DNA of 64,000 bases, taken from positions 86,385,193 to 86,449,192 of the forward strand of contig NC_071398.1 of the NCBI RefSeq assembly GCF_022682495.2. Reading direction: 5' to 3'. The stretch is from Desmodus rotundus (taxonomy: Eukaryota; Chordata; Mammalia; Chiroptera; Phyllostomidae). The notes beneath the pieces were generated by a model. The model did no database searches. It was given only the letters and a program-made list of their open reading frames with translations, and was not told where the DNA came from. Below are positions 1 to 12,481 of the stretch, piece after piece. The first letter of the stretch is position 1, and every line of letters starts with the position of its first letter. The translations under genes and the position numbers were made by a program.

Positions 1-231
1 TTAGCATTGTTTTCTTACCACCTCTGCGAACAGACAGCCCAATTATGAACACCAAATCAAAGAGGGAAGTCACCTCTTCACCTGGAGCCAAGAAAAGCCT
101 ACGACTGCTGCTCGTTGAGAAGAGAATGCTTTCCCACTCAAATCACCACAGTACAGTATCCACATCCACAAGCGATTTCTAAGAATCTTCCCTCCGTGCC
201 TGGCTCAGTCTGACAAGAATTGCCAAGGTGA

Positions 232-455
232 AGGGATGAAGAAGTACAAATTGGTAGTTACAGAACAGTCATGGGGATGTAAAGTACAGCGTAGGGAATA
301 CAGTCAATAATATTCCAACACTGTGCATGGTGTCAGATGGGTGTGAGATTTACTGGGATGATCGCTTAATAAGTTATAATGTCTAATCACTGAGGTGTAC
401 ATCTGAAACTAATATAATATTGTATGTCAACTGAAAAATGATGATTAAAAATCGC
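232..455 (+). mobile_element. L1 LINE 3'-end fragment
   Basis: This is the tail of a LINE-1 3' untranslated region. It carries the run of phrases typical of L1 tails in bats, carnivores and other laurasiatherians: GTACAAATTGGTAGTTACAG, the GTAAAGTACAGCGTAGGGAA block, CTAATCACTGAGGTGTACA, and the terminal ACTAATATAATATTGTATGT. A closely matching tail lies at about 59230-59455, so both belong to the same or sister L1 subfamilies. No ORF2 coding sequence precedes it, so the copy is severely 5'-truncated, as is usual for L1. It is non-functional. Confidence 0.8.
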
Positions 456-3431
456 TGTCAGTGTGGTTTCCAGCCTGAAAGGTGAGAAAGACTTTGGGAG
501 CATCACCCTGGACAGATGTTCTGGAGTGTGCTGGAGTGGGCCTTCTCACAAAGACTCTCGAGTCTGAGCCAGCTTGAATCTTCTGCAGTCATGACCCCTC
601 ACCCTTACCCCCATCTTTGAAACCCTTCTACACTGTGAGTCCTGACGCTTGAAGCTCTGCCTGTGAACAGAACACTTTTTTGATGTCCCCTGAAGGACCT
701 ACGGCAGAGATATTTCTACAATGGGTTTTACAATTGAGATGACGCTTGCAACTCTATGGCAGTATAGAAGTTCTTCAAAGTAGTTCTTGAACTGCAAAGC
801 ACAACTTCCTTTTTCTGAAAGGTAGAAAATGTGTACATTCTGTGTCTCTGTGTGCATGAGTATATGTGTGTATGTAATTGTTTAGGAATTTTTTAAATAT
901 ATAAGTTGAATTAAATTCAACTAGTTGTATTCCTTTTTTTTTTTTTTAAACTGAAGTTATTTCCAGCAGCTCCTGGGTTACAATGATGAGTCAGTCAAGG
1001 AATGATGCTAATATAACCAAAAAAGATGGCCCAATTCCCAGACCAGTTATAGAGCTTTTCTATAACAACGGGCCACAACCTTGGGCAGGGCCACGCAGCT
1101 CACACATGGTGTGATTTACATAATGAGGATAAGGGGAGTTAGAGCATGTACGGTTCATTGGCAAAACATCTTCTCTACTGGAATAAAAAATTCAGTTGGT
1201 TTAGCTTTATATTGTCCTTATATACTAAGGGCAACACTAATTACTGAATGAGTAGATACAAGCCTAGAAGCTAGAGTTGGCCCATCCAAAGGTGAACCAC
1301 AGACTCCAAACTGCGGCTATATTTCAGAACATATTTTACTCTCCAGAAGGTGGTTTTTTTTTTTTTTTGACCCTATAGGTTTAGCCATTAACCCTTTCTT
1401 CCCTTCAACTCTTCTCTTTCCAGCATGAGACAGTAATGAAGTGTCCCCCCAACCTCTCATCAAGCACAAGCATACAATTTACAGCCACAGCAAAACCCAG
1501 TTTATGAGTCAATTCTGACTGACTTGATAGGTATTGCCAACATGCCAGTTCCATTCTCTAATGCCATTCTCTAATTCCACGTAGCATAAGGCAGATTAAA
1601 TAGGCCTACCCTGTGAGTACCCATTGTGTAGTTTGGGCCCATGAAATGTGAGTAGAGAAGTCCCAAACATTTAATTACTTATATTCAACTCTCTAGACTT
1701 TGTAGCAACAAACCCAGAAGTAAACCTGAGCCTCCTGCTGAGAGGTCAGCACCAGAAATGATGGTGCATCATCAGCCTCGGATCCTGAGTGACTTTTATG
1801 TGGAACAGAGCTACTCTGAGCCTGCGTCACCACCTCTAAATGGTAGGGAAAGCAGGAAACCAACCTTTGTTGTTTTAAGTCATGGAGGATTTGGGGTTGT
1901 TTCTTTCCACAGTATATCCTGACTGTCTCACCACACAAGAAGGTATTTCAGCATCTCAGCCTTGCAGAGAGTGGGAATCAGGTAACTGAAGTCTTGCCAA
2001 AACTCCTGCAAACCTACATGCTCACTAAGGCACCCCCTGTGATACTGGTCTTGACTATGTAACTGGGTTCATGCCTCAGTTTCCCCTCTGAGTAGCAACT
2101 TGACCCTATTCTAGCCTAGTGCTGTCTAGTCCCCTATCACATCACTACCAATGTAGCATTACATACCTCTTGCATCCACCTGTACTGACATCACCTGCTG
2201 CCACCTGGCTTGAGTTTAGAACACTCTGAATCTCTCCTGGTTTGCCACATTCCCTGTCATACCTTCATTGTGCCACTCTCCCAGGGTTCTGCCACAGGTT
2301 CCGCCTCTCCCTCCCTGCCCTCCCGCTTCAGATCTTGGTTGTCAAGTTGCCAGTGCACCTCATGCTGAACCTACTTGACCCTTGTTCTTATCACATCCCA
2401 GGATAGTTAAGTTATATATAAGAGCCCAGGACAATTGAGAAGGATGAAGTTCAGAACAAATCCCACTCCTGCACTAGGGAGGCAGGGACCAGATTCTACG
2501 AAAGGCCTGAAAGAAGTCGAATCCGGCAGGAATGATGTAGACTTAGGTGGGAATTAGGCAAAAGGTTGGTGTCAAGTTACTTAAAATGGAAGCTTTATTG
2601 GGATACCCAGTTGAAGTCAACGTTGGGAAGTCCATAGAGGCAGGCAGAATCAGGGAAGTGAGTGAGGTAGCACAAACCCTCAAAAAGACAGCCCCCAGAG
2701 CACTGGTTGCATCTCTGAGACAGGGAACACAACAGGATCCAGCTCTCAGACCCAGGGCACATGTGGAACCTAAGTCTCAGAAACAAGGCCAAGGTCAACT
2801 ATCCAGCCAGATTTCTAGCACAAGGTCTGGGAGATCTGAATCACAAAAAACTGCTTTATCTTCCTAAATTGTTCATAGGTAAACTTGAGGTTTGTCCTGG
2901 AGTGCAGGAGAGGGGTGTTCCCATAAATGGAGTTAAAGACACTTGACATGAGGCAAAGAGGCTGAGAAGCAGGCAGGTTGGGACAATATCCCTAAGCACA
3001 TCGGCAGCATGGTCCAACCACTGGGCAAAGCAGGGAGCCAAGTCCCCAGATTGAAATAATTTGATGGGGTGACTAACAATTTATGGTCTTGCATAAATGT
3101 TAACAATCTTTCAATGCATAGAACCTTCCTGGAGTGGCTGATGAGCGTAGGCTATAGCATATCCTCAGCCCCCAGGGTATGTGTGGGGTAGTGCTACTGG
3201 CTTAGATGGTTCTGGCTGAGGGATAAGGAGAGAAGAGCTCCATCAGCCAGTGTTCACCAAGAACTAGCTCTGTGCCTTCCAAAAGTGTAGGAATATTTGG
3301 ACCCCTTCCTTAAGGATCCCTGGAGACTTTCTGAGAGGAAATCTGCCTCAATTTGTGGTTAAGTTTGTTTGTTGACTTAAGAATTTGTGGTCTCTAAAAC
3401 ATACAAATCTAAGTTCTAGAATTCAAGAACT
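456..3431. other. No gene seen; unassigned non-coding sequence
   Basis: I see no recognisable gene or well-defined repeat in this stretch. It contains two short T tracts (14 T at 934-947 and 15 T at 1354-1368), which may be the 3' tails of old reverse-strand retroposons, but no diagnostic body is attached to either. Open frames of 60-106 codons on both strands at about 2547-3041 overlap one another and contain no recognisable motif, so I treat them as chance. Confidence 0.5.
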
Positions 3432-3439
3432 CTTTATAT

Positions 3440-3673
3440 CAGCAGTCCCCAACCTTTTTGGCGCTAGGGACCAGTTTCGTGGAAGATAATTTTTCCACAG
3501 ACAAGGGGATGAAGGGTGGAGGGTGGGGGAGAAGGGCAGGGTATGGGAGGCAGAGCTCAGGCGGTAATTTGAGTGAAGCTTCGCTCACCCTCCGCTCACC
3601 TCCTACTGTGTGGCCCAGTTCCTAACAGGCCATGGATCAGTACCAGCCCACGGCCTGGGGATTGGGACCCTGG
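3440..3673. mobile_element. hAT-type miniature DNA transposon (non-autonomous)
   Basis: This is a 234-bp non-autonomous element with imperfect terminal inverted repeats. The left end reads CAGCAGTCCCCAACC and the right end, reverse-complemented, reads CCAGGGTCCCAATCCC. It is flanked by a perfect 8-bp direct repeat, CTTTATAT, at 3432-3439 and 3674-3681. An 8-bp target duplication is the signature of hAT transposase. The internal pieces TTTCGTGGAAGA and GCTCACCTCCTACTGTG match the common mammalian family that begins with the phrase 'cagtccccaacc'. No coding capacity remains, and the element is an internally deleted derivative. Confidence 0.8.
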
Positions 3674-3681
3674 CTTTATAT

Positions 3682-3849
3682 GCTATAGATCATGTAATTC
3701 AGTTGAAAAGTTAAAATGAAAAAAATCAACCAGTCACTTAACTAGTCTTTCCCAATCTGCAACTATCTGAACATTGTTAAGAAATGTTTTTAATACAAAT
3801 TTTTATGCAAATTGGTAAAGTAGGAATCCAAGGGACAAAAAGGCTCAGA
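3682..3849. other. Short spacer without features
   Basis: AT-rich sequence between the hAT element and the 5' LTR-like region. A CTCAGAGAGCTGGGC segment at its right end could be a MIR scrap, but it is too short to call. Confidence 0.4.
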
Positions 3850-4318
3850 GAGCTGGGCATGCTAGCGTGGCTGTGCTAGGTGTCGTGGATGCTGTGATGT
3901 ACCTCCCAGATCCCTCTTCAGGAACGAAGAGCTTACTTCCCAGCTGCTCTTGCAAGTACCATCAGCGGACTGCTCTCAGTTGTCTGCTCTTTCAGGAACT
4001 GCCCTTAGCTGAACAGAGCTGCTTTTCCTGGGCCCTGGCCTCTCCCCATGGACAGTGTGCATACAGTTATTGTTTGAAGCAGGAGTATAAATGTTGGTCC
4101 ACTTGCTCCAGCTCAGGATAACTCAGGAGGGCTGGCCCCACCTCAGGGCCCTAAGAGGAGACAGCAGAGATCTATTTGGAAACTGTATCAGAGCCCAGCT
4201 TCTCCTTTATCTCCTTTCTCCCAGCTGTTGATCCTCAGAGCACGTCAAATAAACTTCCTCTGCCCCTAACTCCATCTCAAAGTCTGCTTCCTAAAGATCC
4301 CAGCTTCCCATACTAGGT
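3850..4318 (+). repeat. LTR-like region at the 5' end of the ERVL-type provirus
   Basis: This GC-moderate block precedes the retroviral internal region and ends in a recognisable LTR 3' terminus: a polyadenylation signal AATAAA at 4248-4253, then a CT-rich stretch and AAGTCTGCTTCCT, which resembles the R/U5 end of ERVL-class mammalian LTRs. The left boundary is a guess, because no clear TG start or target duplication is visible. The matching right-hand region ends near 8210, also with AATAAA about 50 bp from the end. The two ends are too diverged for me to align fully by eye, so the paired-LTR reading is an inference. Confidence 0.5.
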
Positions 4319-7300
4319 GAGTGTAAAACATTTGGTCAATGGATGAACCCAGAGCATACTCCACTTACCTTAAATGATAAGTAGTGTGCTAGTGAGAGGG
4401 ACACTAGTGTCATTGAGAAACTCAGTAGTGGCTGTCATCTGTTGACCAGAGGAGATGGTAGGAACTGCTGTTGCAAGACTGGGCTCCCTGGTAGCAGTGG
4501 GGATGATGGAACGGCTATGGGAGCAGGTAGTTGCATGTAAACTGTCAGAAGCTAAGTGGGTCCAATTATAGTAATGAGCATCCAGGTCAACAAGGCAACA
4601 AGGGACAAAGAGCTGTGAGATGACTAACAGCACACACAGTGCTGCTAGGGAGCACTGTCTGAACAGCCAGCAGGGCACTCCTTAGTTTATACAAACAAAG
4701 AAGTCAAGGATGGACAATCAAGAGCTTGAGGGTACCTGCCCCCATAAGAGTCACGATTTCTTGCCCAATTTCTGGATCTGAGCCCATTGCCTGAAGGGGA
4801 GGCCAGGTCCCATGAGGAAGAACCCTATAATCCGGTGTCAAAGGTTTATAATATTGATTCCCCAAGTCCTGCCCTAAAGGTACCTATGGCCATTGGTTCA
4901 GATAACCATACACTAGGAAACTGGGAGTGCCCACAGCTTTGAGGACAGTCAGACACAAGGTCTGAAGGTGTGATAATGACACCTGGAGGCCTGGAATGTC
5001 ATCATGGCCCCTATTGGAGTGGGACCCTGTGAGGGCCAATTAATAAATGGAGCCCTCGGTAGGTCTGGCTCAGAGTCCACCAGATGCATGAATATACCCT
5101 GTGTTCATTTCCTTGACTGTAGATTGTTTAATTGGAATGGACACACTTGGTAGTTGGAAAACCCCCCATAGAGGCTCCTAGGCCTATGATATAAGAGATA
5201 TTGTTGTGGAAAAGGCCACGCAGAAGGCTCTAAAACTGTTCTCACCCCAGGCCAAAGTAGTACATAGAAGATACTATAGCTTCCTACATGGGAAGGGCAA
5301 AGATTAAAGCCGTGCCTGAAACCTAAAGCAGGCAAGAGTGGTAGTCCTCTTTGTATTCCCCTTTATATGCCCCATAAATAAAAGAGTGATCACGTGGGGT
5401 GATGTGAACTCCCACAAACTCAGCCAAGTCACAGCCCCAGTTGGAACTGTTGCACCAGGAGTGGTATATTTCTGGAGAAGATTAACACAGCTTCAGGTGC
5501 ATGGTATAAGGGCATTGACCTAGTGCATTAACTCTTTTCTATCTCTATCAGAGAGGAAAATGGGAAGCAATTCAAGTGGGACAGACAATAGTATACATTT
5601 ATGGTCTCATCTCAGGTTAAAATGAACTCCCCTATCCCCTGTCTCAATAGTCTGAAGAGAACAGGACCATCTGGGCAGTCTACAGAACATATATGCTCAC
5701 TATACCCACAATATCTTGTTCATCCACATGGATGAGCAGGAACTGGCAAGGTGGAAATGAAAGATTTGTTTCTGAAACCAAGGGAAAAGGAGCGAGAGGG
5801 AGAGGAAGAGAGCAAGAGATCCTTGCAGGCTACTGGACCCTGGTAGAGATGGGACTTCTGACTATAAGACAGCAAGTGACCGTGCAGCCAGAGCTACTCA
5901 TCACGAGGGTTTTATCAGACCCACCAAGTCATAAGGTTGGTCAGGCACAAAAGGCATCAATTGTAAGATGGAGGTAGAATATCCAGGATCAGGTATGAGC
6001 AGGGCCAGAGCGTACAAACTGCAGAAGCAGGGAGCCCAGAAGCCCATGTCATCCACCACTGTTGTCTTATGAGTACTGGGAGGTCCCTTATGACCGCCTG
6101 CTGGTCATGGAGAAAGGCCAAACTTGGTGTATGGATGGCTCAGTATGTGGTTGCAAGCTGAATAAGGACTCCTGCTGAACTGTATCCCCATTCGGTGGTG
6201 GCCCGCAGCAACGAGGGGAAATCCCTCCAATAGGCAGAGTTTTCAGTGGTATATCTGGTCATAAACTGCCTGGAAAAAGAGGTCAGCCAAGGTAAGAACA
6301 TACTTAGACTCATGAGTAGCAATGAATGGCTTGACTAGACAGGGACATAGAATGAAGAAGTTTGGAAAATCAGAGACAAGAAAATCTGAGAAGGAAGCAT
6401 GTTGATGGGTCTAGAAGAGTGAGCAAGAAACATAAAAGTCTTTTTATAGTGTGTTAATGCCAATCAGAGAGTAACCATCGTGGAATAAATAGCCAACTAA
6501 ATAACCAACTGAAACAGGATAACTAGGCCAGTCAATGTCAGCCAGCCTCTGTCACTAGTCACCCCAATCCTGGTCTGATGGGTTCGTGAAAGGGATAGCC
6601 ATTGTGACAGGAATAGAAGCTATGTGTGGTCCCTAACATATGGGCTCCCACTCACCAAAGTCAACTGTCAAATGTCCAACTCGACACTCACAAAGACCAG
6701 TGCTGAGCCCCCTCCATGGCGCTGTCCCTCAAGGAGACCGGCCAGCCACTTGTTGGTAAATTGACCAAACTGAATTCCTTTTACCCTGGATGGGGCAGCA
6801 ATTCTTCTTGACTGAAATCAACACACATACTGCTCACAAGGCTTCGGTCAGCTTGTCTACGGATGTTTAATCTACTATCATCCACTTAATATGTCACTTA
6901 AATATCCACTTAACATTCCCCTTCATGTTACCTCTGACTGAGGGTGACACAACAATCACAAATAAATCAAGTTTGGGGCACCATCCTCCAGGGTGAGATA
7001 TATAGTACATCTTAAATCAACAACCAAGCATGGTGCTGTGGCCTGATGGGGGGAGTTCATGGGAATGGGGACCAAGAAGTGGAACAGGAATGGCCCCACT
7101 CAGCATCACTCACAGTGGCCCACTTGAGAAATAGTAATTTTCCAGCCCCACTTCTCTGTGTCTAGAGGTCCTGGTTCCCAGAGGGGGGGATGCTTTTATT
7201 AAGGACACAGTAAAAATGGCATTTAACTTGAGGATACAGCTGCCACCTGGTCAGTTTAGCATGCTTGGACCCAGAGACAAGCAGGCACGAAAAGGGGTCA

Positions 7301-7880
7301 CTGTACTGGTAGGGCAAATGCCCCTGATCGTGAGGAAGAGGTAGGGTTCTTACAACGGAGGCAGGAAAGAGTATGTCTGGCACCCAGTTGATCCACTGGA
7401 GCACCTTTTCACACTCTTCTGCCTAATTTTGATACAAAGAGATAAGAGCAGTGGTCACCGGTTCGAGGAGGACATGGTAACAAGGGCCTCAGACTCCTCT
7501 GGAATAAAGTCTGGGTTATTCCATCAGATGAGCCACCTAGACTTAGATGCCTAGGACAGAGGAGCTGATGTTAAGGGAAAGTATGAATGAAACGGGCAGT
7601 AGGGGATGGATATGATGAGTACCATCTGTGGCCTCAAGACCAACTATAGCAAGCAGTGGGAACTGTAGTTGGTCCCATTAATCCTAATCTTACAAATTTT
7701 CCCATAAAGGCCATCCAGAATCCTCGAGGAGCTATTCCCAGATTGGGGAAACTTACTAAATAAATTTATTAAACACACACACACACACACTAAAAGAACC
7801 AAAACACTCCAGTAATTGTGAGTTGGCTTCTGATGGCTCACAGCTGAGTTCCTGTCTGGGATTGCCCTCACCTGAAGGGA
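4319..7880 (+). mobile_element. ERVL-class endogenous retrovirus internal region, decayed pol
   Basis: This is an old ERVL-class (class III) endogenous retrovirus internal region in + orientation, recognised from DNA-level resemblance to the pol portion of mammalian ERVL families. The best-preserved part is the reverse transcriptase at about 4980-5770. The aspartate of RT motif A is still readable (GAC at 5517-5519), but an in-frame TAA follows at 5529-5531. The catalytic YxDD box, in another frame, reads YTHN at 5701-5712, so both box aspartates are lost and at least one frameshift lies between the motifs. The segments on both sides (4319-4980 and 5770-7880) are assigned mainly by position and are less certain. 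A short CA repeat occurs at 7773-7790. No frame is long enough to encode a retroviral protein, so the copy is inert. Confidence 0.7.
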
Positions 7881-8210
7881 GCCACCTCACCAGGGGAAGC
7901 CCCCATCCGTTGCCAAGAGCTGCCTATTGTTGGGCTTATGCTGAACTCCTCCAGGTCACCCCGAACTAGGAAGTACACAATTCCTGGCATGCTTGTCTCA
8001 ATTCAGGACGACTCTGAAGGGACATCCTAACGGGAGAGCTCCACATGAAGTTAGCCAAGCCTCCGTTAATAACTGTGCCACAGTCCCACTCCCCCTCCAC
8101 CCAGGCTTGCTTCCCTTGGTCCCTTGCAGGATGTTGTTTCCGAAAGCACTGAACAATAAACCACATGCACACCAATCTCTGTTTCAGAGTCTATCAATGT
8201 GGGAATTCTC
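7881..8210 (+). repeat. LTR-like region at the 3' end of the ERVL-type provirus
   Basis: This block ends the retroviral stretch. It contains GGGAGCCACCTCACCAGGGG near the left, and a polyadenylation signal AATAAA at 8155-8160 followed by CACACCAATCTCTGTTTCAG, an LTR-like R/U5 terminus. The spacing from AATAAA to the end resembles that of the 5' LTR-like region. Sequence identity between the two ends is not obvious by eye, which suggests great age, or that one end belongs to a different LTR. The left boundary is uncertain. Confidence 0.5.
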
Positions 8211-10879
8211 TGGATTGTATTTAGATTTCAGTAAATAATTCTCCATAGAGCTGTATTGTCTCTCTATCCTGTGGCCCCAGGGGCCAGTTAAATTGGCCAT
8301 CAAATTGTTATAAAAAAGAATTCACTTCAAAGGGTGTCTCCTGGGGAAACAATTACCCTTGAACAAGAGGTGCTGAGTCAATTTAGAGCTGGTCTTTACT
8401 CAGGGAGGTGTTCTCCCTTCCTGAGGTCAAGGTCTGTTAAGATATTACCCAGGAAGTGAGAAAACATCTTTCTTATATTACCTGTCCTTGAAGGTGTAAC
8501 CAACACACTTTTGAACTTTCCCAGGGATCCTTCTTCCCACACTGTCCCGCCTCCCCTGCCCCTTGATGGCACCATATGCTTTTGTCTCAGAAAGAAATGC
8601 TGGATTTCCTCTTTCCCTTTATTTGCTGCAGGGCAGTGTCACACAGTGTCTATTCAGCTGTGGAGACTCAAGGAGACTGTAGGGAGAGGCATTTTCTCTG
8701 GCAGGAAGCCATGCTTACTGGGTTGTGGTCTCCCCCGGCCCTCCATCTTGGCCTTGGGCAGGCCACTTGACTTAAGCCCCAGAGGGATTCAGCTCATCAA
8801 TGTGGAGCTGCTGGTGGTTTCAGGTGAGCTACCCTGACTCCCAAAGAGAAAAGAACCCTTGCAATTAACCAACAGAACAGGAAGTGTCTCCATTCTTTGT
8901 GTAAGAGAACTTTTCTGCCCTGTTTGAGTCAGAAACAAATTCAGGCTCCAAAGCAGTTACACTGGTTCCTCCAGGCTCACCAGCACCGGCTCCCAAAGCA
9001 GTGACTACTCAAGGTTTTCCCCTCAAAAACAATGCTGATTGTTTGTCTTCCCATGGCAGGATGACAGGCTGGGCAGGGAGCAGGGTGATGAAGGCTCTTT
9101 CAGGTTTATCACTTCTTGTTTTTTATGACAACTTTACATAGTCCCCCCCAGCTACTGAACTCATTCAGCTCAGGAAAAGGTCTCATTGCTTCTCTGCTTC
9201 TCCCTCATAATAGCAGATTCTCCTGAGACTGGAAACATTTGTTTTCTCAGCCCACTAACTCCAACTACAGTGCATTTCCTCCTTATCATCACTATTTAGT
9301 CTGTAATTATTCCGGTCTACTGACTCCCAAGGAGGATGGGGATACCGTGGCTAAACTGCATACATAAATCATGGATTTGGGGTCCTTCGTTGTCATTAAT
9401 AATCTCAGGACATGGGAGTTCCTAGAGGTCCAGCTCCTCAAATTTGATGAACATTTATGTTTACAATCCAGGGAGAAGAAAGGGAAGCTGTTGGCAGGGG
9501 CCTTGCCATTAGAAGTTTCATTTAAATCCATCGTGACTGCAGGTTCTGTTTCTTCTCTTATAAGGGGCTAATAATAACCTAATATGACTAAGTTATGGAA
9601 GAGCATCTCAAATGATGGCGAAATGCAATTCTAATTAGGAACATACCACCTATACCCAAAGCTTCAGGTCACTGTATCTCAAGCTACCCCGATGTTTGGT
9701 TCTACAGGAAACTGAAGGGAATCAACCTAAAGGACAACTGCTAAAAATACGCCATCCCCCAAATATTTTCACTTGACCTCTCATACCAAAGCTATGTTTC
9801 AGCAAATGGCCAGTGAATGCCAGCAACTGGTGGTGGCGGCATGGAGGACAGAGGAGCCCTTCAGAGCGTGTCCTCAGTCTCCATTAGAAATCACACTGGC
9901 TTGCAGGACGGCGTTAGTTTACAGGACTGGGTGAGCGAGGTCTGGTGAAACACATGCAGGGACACCGGAAGGAACAGCTCTGCCAATTAACAGTCATCTT
10001 CATCACCAGCCAGTCAAGACACACCAATTACATCAAAGCCCTGGATGCACGGAGAACGAGACGACTGAGGGCTGCCCAGCCCCACCGATGCCATAGCATC
10101 TCGATCCTGCAGAAAGCTACGCACTTCTCTTCTGTAGCTTACGTGAACGCATGCATTAGAAATATGGTTGCTCTGGATATTAGGAAACTGTGGTACAGTG
10201 ACAGAGCCCTGGGCTGTTCCTTGGCTTTGAGTTGGTAATCCATAGTAGGAAGAAGGTGGCCTATAGTGCCCCGGCAGGGCTCCATGGAAGTCATTTGCAT
10301 ATGCTCTTTAGAAGTGCCCCTCTCTCCCCAGCCCATGGGGATGTCACAGATGGCAGACAGGGATGGCTCGCTGAACCCCAACATCTGGTCAAATGTTTCC
10401 ACGTGAGGAAGGAAAGTAAAATCCATTTTATTAGAGTAGGTTACAGACCACCCTGGGACCTCCATCCCCGTTGCTTCAGGAACAATTATCTTAAAGTTTC
10501 AGGCAGGTTTTGAAAACATACAAAACCAAAGAATCACTGTCTCAGTATGAAGAAATTATTAACAGAGATTTACATATTTGAAGCCAGTCAATAAGAGAAG
10601 AGACTTTGGGGAAGGATGAAAGGAAATCCAATAGTAAGTAAAGGTGGTGAATAACAAAATAGTTCAAGTCAGAGTTTTATTTCATTTACCAACCTGTCCG
10701 CCTGCTAAATCAAGATTTTTACACGTTGGGTCTATTGATAAGAACTGGTTAAAAATAAGGAAGAGAGCCTTAAATAAATGGTAAAGCTAATAGAGACCCA
10801 GGAACAGAGCCTTCTCCCAAATGCACAGCTTGCCGCTCCACATATAGCATCTTGAAAAATCTTTACTGCCTTCAAAGAT
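8211..10879. other. No gene seen; low-repeat non-coding sequence
   Basis: I recognise no transposon family with confidence here. Open frames of up to 108 codons at 8511-8837, 9945-10238 and 10139-10513 overlap one another on both strands and show no domain, signal peptide or splice-site pattern, so I do not call them. The part from about 9940 to 10520 is repeat-poor and could be conserved non-coding sequence, which only a multi-species alignment could show. Confidence 0.4.
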
Positions 10880-11060
10880 ACAGCCCTTGGCACCGAGCAC
10901 CATGCCTCCAAGTTTTGAATGTGTGCCTCCATATTTATGTTCCCCAGATGGTGGAATTTTTAAATGCACCATGGGGTGCTATTGAAATTAATAATTTAAT
11001 TCATTTCCGTGATTGTGCAGTGATTGCTAGTCATTAAGGCAATAGCAGTTAGCAGAGTCT
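10880..11060. promoter_or_regulatory. Candidate conserved enhancer-like block (AT-rich, homeodomain-type sites)
   Basis: This repeat-free stretch has the texture of vertebrate developmental enhancers. It has several TAAT/ATTA cores within ATTAATAATTTAATTC at about 10986-11001, a CAGATGGTGG E-box-like site near 10947, and GATTGCTAGTCATTAAGG near 11021. The motifs are seen directly. Conservation and activity are inferred, because no alignment was available. Confidence 0.3.
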
Positions 11061-12218
11061 CTGGGTACTGGGATGTTAGCTGAAGACTAATCTCAGGGAG
11101 AGTAATTCCTCTGTCATCCGATTTCAAATGCAGTCAATCCCTTCTGAGTGGGGAAAAGCCAAAAGTTTCTGGAATGAAAATGAAGGCAGCTTCAACCTAG
11201 TTAGATAAAGATGGCTTCCATTCATATGATTTCAAAAGTATGAAATCAATCCTCTAAGGAACACCGGAATGATTTGTGGTTGTCTAGTGTGGAGGAGGAA
11301 CAGATAAGGAGAGACCCGATCGCTGTCTCCAAATACACAAATCTTTCACTCTGTCTGTGGACAATCTACATCCAAATAATTGAGAATTAACTGCACTCTT
11401 ACTTTGTATTCCCACTAGTCTGCTTATCAAGGGAATATACTGGCAGCTGGACTAAATGACTTTTAAAGTCCCTTCCAGAGATTCTCAGAGATTCCCTGAG
11501 TCAATGGCGGGGTTGGGAGAACAGTGGAGTAGTAACTCTGTATTTTCTCAAGGGAAGTACTTGTTTCTCCCTGCCTAACGATCTGGAAGCCTAAATGTGC
11601 AGGAGGGAAAATTATTGGGACTGGCACTCATCAGCGTGGCCAATGTGGATGAGCCCATTGGAATTTTAACCCAAGAGGCTGTAACGGTCTTGGATTTATA
11701 GTATCTTTCCTTCTTTGAACCCATTTTGCTATTTTCCTCTTTATCCTCAAAGTTTTTATTAATCACAGAAGTAAGGCCTGATCCTCATTCAGTAGCTGAA
11801 AACACTAATACACAAATAATAAAATAATGCCACCAACGTTGGGAAAAGATTCTGCTACCATGATTTCAGCCTTGGCTCCATGCATGAGACTTCCCCTTTG
11901 GACCACTCTCTTTCCGCCCAGCCCTCGGAGCCTGAATGGGAAAGAAAAGAATCAGGATGATCTCTGACATCCTTCCCAGCAGCATTCACCCTGCACGGGG
12001 CCCAGACTCAGACCCTGCCCACCACTGCATCACAGAGAGGGGAGGGAGAGCTGGGACAGGGAGAGCAAAAGATGAATGCAGCCACTCACTCCCAGCTCCA
12101 GAGAGCAAGGCTGGACCTCAGCAGCCCGGTAAATACCAGACCACTCTTCTCTTTCACTTCACTCTCCTATGGTATGTGGGTCAAGGAGCTCTCAGGGTGG
12201 GACCAGGAGATAGAAGCG
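11061..12218. other. No gene seen; unassigned non-coding sequence
   Basis: No repeat family or gene is recognised. The open frames at 11575-11766 and 11936-12277 lack any recognisable motif, and the second runs into the left end of the Tigger-like transposon. Confidence 0.45.
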
Positions 12219-12220
12219 TA

Positions 12221-12443
12221 TGGCAGTCCCGCCTTATCTGTGGGAGACATGTTCCAAGACCCCCAGTGGATGCCTGAAACCGTGGATAGTTCCAAACCCT
12301 AAATATACTATGTTTTTTCCTATATGTACTTACCTATAAGAAAGTTTATTTTAAAAATTAGACTCAGTAAGAAATGAACAACAACCATAATAATAAAATA
12401 AAACAATGATAACCACATAATGTAATAAAAGTTATATGAATGT

Positions 12444-12481
<38 letters not shown>

